From assembly GCA_034430275.1 (NCBI GenBank), contig DAOUEW010000183.1, forward strand, positions 1 to 46,240: DNA of 46,240 nucleotides, in the 5' to 3' direction. The DNA is from JAUVXJ01 sp034430275 (GTDB lineage Bacteria; Chloroflexota; Anaerolineae; UBA7937; B3-Chlor). Below are positions 41,801 through 46,240 of this stretch, piece after piece; positions within the stretch are counted from its first letter, which is position 1; every line of letters starts with the position of its first letter. Made by a program: the position numbers and the translations under genes. The notes beneath the pieces are model-generated. The model was not told where the DNA came from, made no database searches, and saw nothing but the letters and a program-made list of their open reading frames with translations.

Positions 41801-42064
41801 CAGGATCTGGACGTCGAAGTGACGCATGGAGGTGGTTCGCTTGGAGGCTTCCCGGGCGGCCGCAAAGGCCTCTGGCAGCACGTCGTCCAGAGACTCGCCG
41901 GCGTGTAGCCTGTTGAGGAACTCAGCGGTTCCGTCCCGCAGCTGCTGGTCCGTAAGGTCCTTGAAGCGAGGTTCGAGCTCGCCGACCTCATCGACCAGCG
42001 GTTGCAGGCGGTCTAGTTCCTTGGCGTTGGGGTCACCTGCAAACCTGGATACCAGTTTGAGCAC
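35900..42064 (-). CDS. secA: Giant SecA with a roughly 1,245-residue insertion
   Basis: A 2,054-residue protein in one continuous frame; ordinary SecA has about 800-1,000 residues. Residues 1-718 are a normal SecA motor: Walker A GEGKT (104-108), VDEVDN (225-230), the preprotein-binding domain, motif QLRGRAGRQGEPGSS (621-635) and the start of the helical scaffold (RKHLLEYDDVLNRQRELIYGRR). Residues 1966-2054 resume the scaffold (SRLWVDYLTAIEDLRQGIGLQ, GQMDPLVEYKRRAF). Between them, where the helical wing should be, lies the insert: a unique part (about 720-1150) and twelve repeats of about 63 residues (about 1155-1965). No C-terminal SecB/zinc tail is present. GTG 42064 has GGAGAG upstream. 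The motor motifs look intact, so it is probably the cell's working translocase. Confidence 0.95.
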   Translation of the reverse strand: MLKLVSRFAGDPNAKELDRLQPLVDEVGELEPRFKDLTDQQLRDGTAEFLNRLHAGESLDDVLPEAFAAAREASKRTTSMRHFDVQILGGILLHQGKVVEMKTGEGKTLVATLPLYLNGLTGRGAHLVTVNDYLARRDVQWMGPIYHLLGLTTGLLQQGEGKAFVYDPDHTRGEFKYLRPVPRKEAYQAHITYGTNHEYGFDYLRDNLAYSLESRVQRELHYAIVDEVDNILIDEARTPLIISGPSDEPLEEYRRFARIARKLRPDLDYELDEKERNVVLTETGLAKVETETGIENIYDEANYQYVHYMEQALRAQVLFHKDRDYIRQGQRIVLVDEFTGRLMPDRRLSEGLHQAIEAKEGVPIRHRMMTQATITLQNYFRMYEKLAGMTGTASTEAEELDKIYELDVIVLPTNVEYMARGLESSLVEKRHKEDGVEIVEYYDRDDPDEPLFFRRADYQDVIYKSEKAKWEAITGEIQELHRLGRPVLVGTTSVEKSERLSAMLKERNVPHEVLNAKNHTREAAIIAAAGAPGAVTIATNMAGRGVDIKLGGELTEDTIKAAHRLLRGRGVDPYHATSAQLYTAIAEVQPDYVRRREQALELGGLHVLGTERHEARRIDNQLRGRAGRQGEPGSSRFFLSLEDDLMRRFGGPSVSSLMDRLGVEEDIPIEHGMVSKTIEGAQTKVEGYNFDIRKHLLEYDDVLNRQRELIYGRRYRFLTSQDLEPELWDMIESELDARLQAAAGKDGDQIGLLAYLNDVLPLSLAPPDSPFPYQFPFLGKLTCFPPFTVLFLSRQLAELPGEELPGALLEIAQQASDEYRQHLLETAVHEPFVTALDQYKETLATYTESLENKIDDYVDLMEEQGKTVSSQDVLQYVQSVFPLTLDVKPSDLRGLSADEATDDLLARLQSAYHRELGDRLLRTVQSRLPPAMKPDQVRASDVKAEDMQPLLQSSSSDSGESSRKRLAALAQSKGSLLDTLSQMNAAATLDLDVLRRILAQAVTTIYDGWARAQLDEIGDVLSQNESKLRSASGQELTLHLLRVVHGERAEFDKGHLKRLSFAPRLPLQYLALPSFRRLRPDAARDALLETLETALVSREETWGRQELGRLGQYRLSELDSDFSEGFAEQLGSSIIEQVEDKTVSQLEDRLHDQVRAYLGLSEIRDLTLAEVGIHDQLVQQLEHRLDTKLADPEVVPEGRLTKEIEGFLLEEGYFEESKSRGELLRKPIAQIGNTVGESIAALMGQQELSELRNAPVGDWEEALRVGVLDYLRGRGHFVDEQKVQRFFVHGTLGDLDGDAAREACAYITRRQLEKFGDRTLSSLKGDLRESVLGHFQQQGLLVDEPKQARANDRPLSELDEAAAAGLIEHLGRQQLEAAGTASALPRDALEYLQTQLRESGFFVDQSALDSLPQTKFSDLEGETYNAGRDHVLADLERDLNEKLFGELPPYVRDIILDYLRGTDYLLDEDKVAQFESLTLSALDATIVHGMEQQLGDAIVADLEQRKFVNLDQEVREAILRYLDMEGLFTKKKKREQFVKLSLAELDKGTRDGIAYHLGRERLAELREVRFSSLPEDIRDHVRQHLQDNGYFFNAEKEEYLEIEELKNLEPSLRQGVREALKRGLDGLLSNRTVDKLPEKLQAAVREYLETQEYFVDHDRLREFQAAQAAELDPETYTVVCQHLGQRSFAEMKDKRLPELPQSIREDVEAYLESSDYFVDEAKKERFLQRRLADLDGSIYEGLVSSLGDELARESASSPVAELDQSDREYLRDYLDSVGYFLDQDALAHFEQGTLAQFRLDGRDYDGLASWLGQRWTERNGDRRFEELDQGIQEKVLADLRASGYFLDRDKLERFREEGFAALDEQKRGDVLRYLSEKRASEIEEKRLTDLDQETRRQVELLLLEQQIGVDEHRLAGLKGRTLRDLDRESDGELATYLGRQRARELDDQRIADLDESTRAELQRYVGKRLMHDIEKRLMLGFTSRLWVDYLTAIEDLRQGIGLQAYGQMDPLVEYKRRAFGMFGELNDNINRMVASNVFRYPPQPLRLAQGGERG
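36170..38602 (-). repeat. Twelve roughly 63-residue repeats within SecA
   Basis: Repeat unit, consensus-like: 'YL...GYFVD..KL.RF...L..LD......L..YLG...L.E.....L..LD...R..V..YL'. The Asp of the YFVD motif (or its equivalent) falls at residues 1216, 1279, 1343, 1404, 1467, 1530, 1593, 1656, 1719, 1782, 1847 and 1910. Spacings are 63, 64, 61, 63, 63, 63, 63, 63, 63, 65 and 63. Copies differ strongly in residues, so the repeat is old and not a DNA-level tandem array. Each unit looks like a small helical bundle. Confidence 0.93.
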
Positions 42065-42152
42065 GGCTATACACTCTCCATCTTGCCGCTGCCATCCGGG
42101 CCGTCACCCGTCAGAGGGCAGATCGACCATTGCCACGTAGTGCCTGATCGCT

Positions 42153-42341
42153 TCAATCGAGCTGCCAGGATCCCTGAAAAGAAAACGCCCGAAAGGTTTC
42201 TTTCAGGCATTCCAGTTCCGTCCGGGGTGTGCCGACCAGCAACCCCAGGCTCTCTAGGGCGACTAGGAGTAGGGGGTTAGCGACGATACCTGCGATTTGA
42301 AGATCATCAACCGCGGCGGATCTCACGGCTGAAAGAAGCAC
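42153..42341 (-). CDS. Possible secA leader peptide
   Basis: A 62-codon frame starting with GTG 42341 behind GGAGAGG, about 30 bases after the predicted start of transcription. It contains a hydrophobic stretch (IAGIVANPLLLVALESLGLL) that could be engaged by the Sec system. It stops 88 bases before secA. The intrinsic terminator at 42174-42208 lies in its last third. It may be a regulatory leader peptide of the SecM/MifM kind, but no homologue is recognised, codon use is not GC3-biased, and it may not be translated. Confidence 0.3.
   Translation of the reverse strand: MLLSAVRSAAVDDLQIAGIVANPLLLVALESLGLLVGTPRTELECLKETFRAFSFQGSWQLD
42174..42208 (-). terminator. Intrinsic terminator in the secA leader
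   Basis: On the minus strand, a 9-bp stem (GCCTGAAAG/CTTTCGGGC, one U-G pair) with a 4-base loop is followed by GTTTTCTTTTC. It lies between the promoter at 42379-42408 and secA, so it would act as an attenuator rather than as the end of another gene. Confidence 0.75.
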
Positions 42342-42378
42342 AAACAGACCCTCTCCGTGTTTCGTAGTCCAACACCCT

Positions 42379-42408
42379 ATTATAGCACAGAAGGGGCCAA
42401 GAGAGCAA
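42379..42408 (-). promoter_or_regulatory. secA promoter
   Basis: On the minus strand, TTGCTC (42403-42408), an 18-base spacer and TATAAT (42379-42384). It yields a leader of about 300 bases with a second possible stem (CTGGGGT/ACCCCGG) before the terminator. No known riboswitch or T-box class was recognised in it. Confidence 0.7.
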
Positions 42409-42484
42409 CAGACGCCTGCGGGTGAGCTTCGACAGCGTGACCCCTCCTCCTGACACTTCTCTCTGTGTGCTGACCAGAGGCCGG

Positions 42485-42513
42485 TTGACAGCACTCTCGG
42501 AATTCGATAGACT
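42485..42513 (+). promoter_or_regulatory. Promoter of the multiheme cytochrome gene
   Basis: TTGACA (42485-42490), a 17-base spacer and TAGACT (42508-42513), 29 bases before the start codon. It is divergent from the secA promoter. Confidence 0.8.
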
Positions 42514-42542
42514 GGCCTTCAAAGAAGGGAGGGCCGCAGATC

Positions 42543-43040
42543 ATGGGGAGAAGGTGGAAGATCGTGGTGGCTGTCCTGGCGGCGGTAGTCGTGGTGGGTG
42601 GTGTAGGGGGAGCCGCTCTCTGGCAGTACCACGAGAAACCGCAGTTCTGCGCCACCTGCCACATCATGCAACCCTATCTGGACTCGTGGCAGGCATCTGA
42701 CCTGGGAGCCAACTACCACGGGCAGTACGACGTGGAGTGCCTGGACTGTCACGTGCCGACCCTTGAGCAGCAGGTGCGCGAATTGGTGGTGTACGTCCAG
42801 GGCGACTACGACGTACCTCTCAGGGAGCTGAAGTACCCCATGGAGGACTGCCTCCAGTGCCACGAGCATGGCAGCTACGAGGAGCTCGCTGAGAGAACCG
42901 CCCATTTCGAGTCGGTCATAGGGGCCAACCCTCATAACTCCCACTACGGGGAGATGGAGTGCCGTCTCTGCCACAAGATGCACAAGGAGTCCGAAGACTA
43001 CTGCGCGCAGTGTCACGCCTGGGGGTGGACGGTTCCGTAG
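42543..43040 (+). CDS. Membrane-anchored pentaheme cytochrome c (NapC/NirT/NrfH-like)
   Basis: A 165-residue protein. Membrane anchor at about 7-28 (IVVAVLAAVVVVGGVGGAALW) and five CxxCH heme sites: Cys36-His40, Cys66-His70, Cys103-His107, Cys140-His144 and Cys154-His158. Such proteins pass electrons from the quinol pool or a partner to periplasmic or surface reductases. Typical NrfH/NapC have four heme sites; the fifth, near the C-terminus, is unusual. GGGAGG precedes ATG 42543. No partner reductase is in the window. Confidence 0.85.
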   Translation: MGRRWKIVVAVLAAVVVVGGVGGAALWQYHEKPQFCATCHIMQPYLDSWQASDLGANYHGQYDVECLDCHVPTLEQQVRELVVYVQGDYDVPLRELKYPMEDCLQCHEHGSYEELAERTAHFESVIGANPHNSHYGEMECRLCHKMHKESEDYCAQCHAWGWTVP

Positions 43041-43150
43041 AGGACCCTATGGCGTCTGGGCGGTCAGGAACTTGCGGATCGAGGGGAGGGCCTGGTGAAA
43101 CTGGGCCCTTCTCCTGTTGTTTCTCTACAGGGAACGGTAGCCTTGGCTGC

Positions 43151-43179
43151 TGGACTCGCGTGTACCATTCTGGTACAAT
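43151..43179 (+). promoter_or_regulatory. Promoter of the sensor operon with operator-like palindrome
   Basis: TGGACT (43151-43156), a 17-base spacer and TACAAT (43174-43179). The perfect inverted repeat TGTACCAttcTGGTACA (43161-43177) covers the spacer and the -10, a location where a dimeric repressor would block initiation. Confidence 0.7.
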
Positions 43180-43197
43180 GTGAAGCAGGAAAGAGCG

Positions 43198-43827
43198 ATG
43201 GGTGAGCCCAAGGCCAGGCAAACAGAGCAGGCCAAAACGGAACGCGACAAGGCGCGCTCAGAGCTGGCTGTTCTGCTGAAGCAGCACCAGGAGGAGATCG
43301 CCACGGCCTGGGCGGAGAGAATCCGGGGTCTGGCAGACTCCTCGTACGGAGATCTTCCCCTGGAGGAGGTGCGCTCGCTGACATTGCGGGGAGTGCAGGC
43401 GATGGCGGACAGCCTGGAGGCAGGTTCCCTTGTCGTTCTGGATGAGTACCTTGCGGGTCTGTGCCCCGTGGACAGTGAGACGGTCCCCGATGCCTCTGCC
43501 CTGACCGAGGCGCTGCTGCTCTGCAAGGATGCGGCCGTGCCCATCATCCGGCACGCGTGTGGTCCTGATTCCAGCACAGCCTGGGCTTTGGTCTCTGCAT
43601 TGGACGCGTTTTTGCACTGGATGGTCGGTCGCCTGACGAGTGTGTGGGAGGGCGAGTCGTCGCTAATCACGAGGAATTGTATCCGATTTAGACCAGATTC
43701 CGACCACCCATCGAATGTCAACTTCCATGCTTTGACAAGCGTACTGCTTTCTGAGACAATGGGTTGGGACTGGGCGCTGTTGACTGAGCAAGGTCTGAGG
43801 TGCTCTCTAACATGCGTAAGCTCTTAG
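43198..43827 (+). CDS. RsbRD-N-like sensor protein
   Basis: A 209-residue helical protein resembling the N-terminal sensory domain of RsbRD co-antagonists (LLKQHQEEIATAWAERIRGLADSSYGDLPLEEVRSLTLRGV). Such domains usually head a larger sensor or STAS protein; here it stands alone. ATG 43198 with AGGAAAG upstream is the start; a GTG at 43180 abuts the -10 and cannot be used. Its end overlaps the start of the sensor kinase gene by 16 bases, so the two are translationally coupled. Its ligand is unknown. Confidence 0.65.
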   Translation: MGEPKARQTEQAKTERDKARSELAVLLKQHQEEIATAWAERIRGLADSSYGDLPLEEVRSLTLRGVQAMADSLEAGSLVVLDEYLAGLCPVDSETVPDASALTEALLLCKDAAVPIIRHACGPDSSTAWALVSALDAFLHWMVGRLTSVWEGESSLITRNCIRFRPDSDHPSNVNFHALTSVLLSETMGWDWALLTEQGLRCSLTCVSS

Positions 43828-46106
43828 CTAGCCTGCGAATTCGCTTGCTGATTCTTGTCCTCCTCGCCGTGGTCCCGATGCTGGGCCTGGTGCTGCACAG
43901 CTATTCGGAGGGGATGCACGCGGCCACCGCAGAGGCACAGGCGAGCGCCCTGAGACTCGCGCGGCTCGCGGCCAACGATCAAGATCGTTTGACTGAGGGG
44001 GCAAGACAGCTCCTCGTCGTACTGGCTCGGCTTCCGTCGGTGCAAAAGCAGGACGCGGGCGAATGCAGCTGCTTCCTCGCCGATCTCCTGAAGAAGTATC
44101 CGCTTTATGAGAACCTGGGGGCGGCGAACCTCGACGGCGACATATTCTGCAGTGCCGTCCCATCCGCGACAAGAACCAACATGTCCGACCGCTCGTGGTT
44201 CCGGCTTGCTCTTCAAACCCGTGATTTCGTTGTCGGCGATTACATGGTGGCGCGTATCACCGGCAGGCCGACTTTGGGCACCACATATCCTGTGCTTGAC
44301 GAGGCTGATGAGCCACGCGGCGTGGTTTTCGCCGGCATCGACTTGGCCTGGCTCGATAGTTTCGTCGCCGGCGCCCACCTACCGCCGGGTTCGAGCCTCA
44401 CTGTCGTCGATTCCACGGGCACCATCCTCACCCGCTACCCGGACCCCGAAGTCTGGCGGGGGAAGGTGCTGCACGATTCGGTGATGGAACCCCTCCTCGC
44501 TCACTTGGAGCTGGTCAACGAGGCAGAGGGGATCGATGGCATTCCGCGTCTCTACGGGACCACGAGATTGTGCTGTCTGCCGGCGGGGGACGTTTTCGTA
44601 CGCGTCGGGATTCCTACTTCGTTGGTGTACGCCGACGCCCGGCAGTTGCTGATCCGCAACCTGGCCACTCTCGCGGCAGCCAGCCTCCTGGTACTTGGCG
44701 CAGCCTGGGGAGGAGCACGCTTCTTCGTGCTGAACCCATTGAACGCCTTGCTGGGGGCCATCAAGCGCTTTAAAGCGGGCGATACGGGAGCGCGCGTCGG
44801 CGACAAGGCCGGCAGCGGGGAACTGGGCTACGTGGGCCAGGCCTTCGATGAAATGGCGGCCGCCATTGAGGAGCGCGAGTCAGAACGCGACCGCTCGGAG
44901 ATGGCGCTGCGGCTCCACAGTGCCCGCGCGGAGGCCCTGGCCACCATCGCCGCCCGTCTCAACGCCGAACTCGACCCGGAGAGCGTTTTTAGCCTGGTCT
45001 GTGTGGAAACAACACGAGCCTTGCAGGTGCGCGCAGCTACAGTCAGTTTGTACGACGAGAAACTGGACACCCTTCGCATCGTCTCCCACTGCGGCCTGCC
45101 GGAGGATTCCGTCGAGGAGATCGACGCCCTGGACTGGAAAGCCTGGCTGCCACGTCTAGAAGCGGGGGAGACCGTGATCGTCCCCGACCTCCGGACCGAG
45201 CCTGGCTTGTCTGATGCGTCCCTATCTGCTGCGCTCGATATCAGGACGTTGGTGGTCACGCCGATGGTGCACGAGGGCCATCTGGTCGGCACTCTGTGCG
45301 TCTTTGCGCTGGGCGAGGTACACCGCTTTGCTGAGGGCGAGCTTGCCTTTCTGAAGGCACTCTCCGATCTTGCGGCCCAAGCCATTACCAACGCACGTCT
45401 CTACGAGGCCTTGAAAGAGGAACAGCACGCGCGCGCTGAGCTGCTGGCCAAGACCATCACCGCCCAGGAGGAGGAGCGAAAGCGCATTGCCCGGGAGCTG
45501 CACGACCAGACCAGCCAGGACCTCGCCGCGCTTATGCTGAGCCTCGACACCTGCGCCCTTTCTCTGGCTACGGGCAAGCCTGGGTCGCAGCCACATCTCC
45601 AGACCGCGAAATCTATCGCGGAGACCATGCTTGAGAATACACACCGTCTGATCAACGATCTGCGCCCTTCGCTGCTGGATGATCTGGGTTTGGCTGCGGC
45701 CATAGCATGGTATGGAGAACGGCGGCTCCAGACGATGGGGATAGCCCTGGAGTTCCAATGCGACCAGATGCAGGCCAGGCTTCCCTCGTTTCTGGAGACC
45801 GCCCTGTTCCGCATCGCCCAAGAAGCCCTGACCAACGTCGTGAGGCATGCTGATGCTTCCAGGGTACATGTGACTCTCAAAGTGGACGACCATACCGCGT
45901 TCCTGAGCGTGCGGGATAATGGCAGGGGATTTCGGGTGCCCGTCACGACGTCGGTAGACGCAGAGAGGCAAGGCCTGGGACTGCGCGGGATGAGGGAACG
46001 GGTGGCCACCCTGGGGGGCGAAATGAGTCTAGAGTCTGAACCGGGGCGGGGTACGGTCATCAAGGTTACCGTCCCTGTCCCGCCGCAGGAGAACCGTGGT
46101 GCCTGA
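43812..46106 (+). CDS. NarL-family membrane sensor histidine kinase
   Basis: About 764 residues. Membrane segment near 10-30, an extracellular sensor region to about 275 (dCache/PAS-like), second membrane segment (about 280-303), HAMP (about 305-360), a GAF domain (about 385-540), HisKA_3 with the phosphorylated His in ARELHDQTSQDLAAL, and HATPase_c with ALTNVVRHADA and RDNGRGF. This is the LiaS/NarX-type kinase layout. ATG 43812 with GAGGTG upstream is preferred; GTG 43800 is the other option. Probably paired with the response regulator that overlaps its end. Confidence 0.88.
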   Translation: MRKLLASLRIRLLILVLLAVVPMLGLVLHSYSEGMHAATAEAQASALRLARLAANDQDRLTEGARQLLVVLARLPSVQKQDAGECSCFLADLLKKYPLYENLGAANLDGDIFCSAVPSATRTNMSDRSWFRLALQTRDFVVGDYMVARITGRPTLGTTYPVLDEADEPRGVVFAGIDLAWLDSFVAGAHLPPGSSLTVVDSTGTILTRYPDPEVWRGKVLHDSVMEPLLAHLELVNEAEGIDGIPRLYGTTRLCCLPAGDVFVRVGIPTSLVYADARQLLIRNLATLAAASLLVLGAAWGGARFFVLNPLNALLGAIKRFKAGDTGARVGDKAGSGELGYVGQAFDEMAAAIEERESERDRSEMALRLHSARAEALATIAARLNAELDPESVFSLVCVETTRALQVRAATVSLYDEKLDTLRIVSHCGLPEDSVEEIDALDWKAWLPRLEAGETVIVPDLRTEPGLSDASLSAALDIRTLVVTPMVHEGHLVGTLCVFALGEVHRFAEGELAFLKALSDLAAQAITNARLYEALKEEQHARAELLAKTITAQEEERKRIARELHDQTSQDLAALMLSLDTCALSLATGKPGSQPHLQTAKSIAETMLENTHRLINDLRPSLLDDLGLAAAIAWYGERRLQTMGIALEFQCDQMQARLPSFLETALFRIAQEALTNVVRHADASRVHVTLKVDDHTAFLSVRDNGRGFRVPVTTSVDAERQGLGLRGMRERVATLGGEMSLESEPGRGTVIKVTVPVPPQENRGA

Positions 46107-46240
46107 GATCCGCCTGCTGCTTGTCGATGACCACGCCATTCTGAGTGCCGGGGTGCGTGCTCTGTTGGATTATCACGACGACATCGAGATCGTGGGCGAG
46201 GCCGGGGATGGCGCCGAGGCGGTGGAGCTCGTCCGCGACC
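46099..46240 (+). CDS. NarL/FixJ-family response regulator, N-terminal fragment
   Basis: Starts at GTG 46099, eight bases inside the end of the kinase gene, and runs off the window after 47 codons. VPEIRLLLVDDHAILSAGVR and DIEIVGEAGDGAEAVEL match the receiver domain of LuxR/NarL regulators (acidic pair DD, GEAGDGAEA). The phospho-acceptor Asp lies beyond the edge. It should be the partner of the upstream kinase. Confidence 0.85.
   Translation, partial: MPEIRLLLVDDHAILSAGVRALLDYHDDIEIVGEAGDGAEAVELVRD

Noticed and set aside
35900..42064. Many open frames of 60-310 codons antisense to secA
   Set aside because: They follow from high GC and codon structure of the real gene; translations have no recognisable domains and no promoter or ribosome-site support.
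42153..42384. T-box or known riboswitch in the secA leader
   Set aside because: The T-box sequence and the conserved cores of the common riboswitch classes were not found; only a terminator and possible stems are visible.
1..46240. CRISPR arrays, insertion sequences, phage genes, rRNA and tRNA genes
   Set aside because: No regularly spaced direct DNA repeats, transposase or integrase motifs, or structural RNA signatures were seen on either strand.

Overview
The window is a chromosomal stretch of a high-GC bacterium that looks like a member of the Chloroflexota, probably Anaerolineae-like. This is an inference. It rests on several membrane-anchored proteins with Pro/Thr-rich tails, an archaeal-type fructose-bisphosphate aldolase/phosphatase, a pyrF-pyrE fusion, an FMN-riboswitch-controlled RibXY-type ABC transporter, a four-subunit 2-oxoacid:ferredoxin oxidoreductase, and LexA boxes of the GAAC-N4-GTTC type. 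No rRNA, tRNA, CRISPR array, insertion sequence or prophage was recognised.

Layout, left to right. Positions 1-4200 hold the start of a Wzz-like protein, four single-pass proteins with Pro/Thr-rich tails (one with two LysM domains) and a radical SAM enzyme of the AmrS type. Positions 4384-7319 are a leftward transporter operon (permease, lipoprotein, ATPase) behind an FMN riboswitch and terminator, so it most likely imports riboflavin or a related flavin. Next come pyrK, two tandem guanylate-kinase-like genes, an HD-domain gene, the leftward pyrB-pyrFE-pyrD operon with an attenuator-like leader, and a second HD-domain gene. Positions 17067-21520 encode a membrane protein with four tandem cyclic-nucleotide-binding-type domains, the aldolase/phosphatase and a small Cys-rich protein. 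ClpC and RadA follow.

Positions 25713-28123 encode two paralogous alpha/alpha-toroid proteins. Positions 28124-29994 hold a LexA regulon island. lexA and a separate upstream-facing operon of three small unknown genes are both read leftward from near-consensus promoters, with LexA boxes in the -35/-10 spacers.

Positions 30112-42064 form one leftward gene train: a giant secA, a P-loop protein, korD-A-B-C, a metallo-beta-lactamase-fold protein and a CpXC protein. The secA product is 2,054 residues instead of the usual 800-1,000. About 1,245 residues are inserted where the helical wing domain should be. The last two thirds of the insert is a regular array of twelve repeats of about 63 residues. 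The secA leader has a candidate hydrophobic leader peptide overlapping an intrinsic terminator.

The right end (42485-46240) carries a pentaheme membrane cytochrome c, an RsbRD-N-like sensor protein, a NarL-type sensor kinase and the start of its response regulator. The most novel elements are the giant repeat-containing SecA with its leader, the LexA-controlled three-gene operon, and the quadruple cNMP-domain membrane protein.
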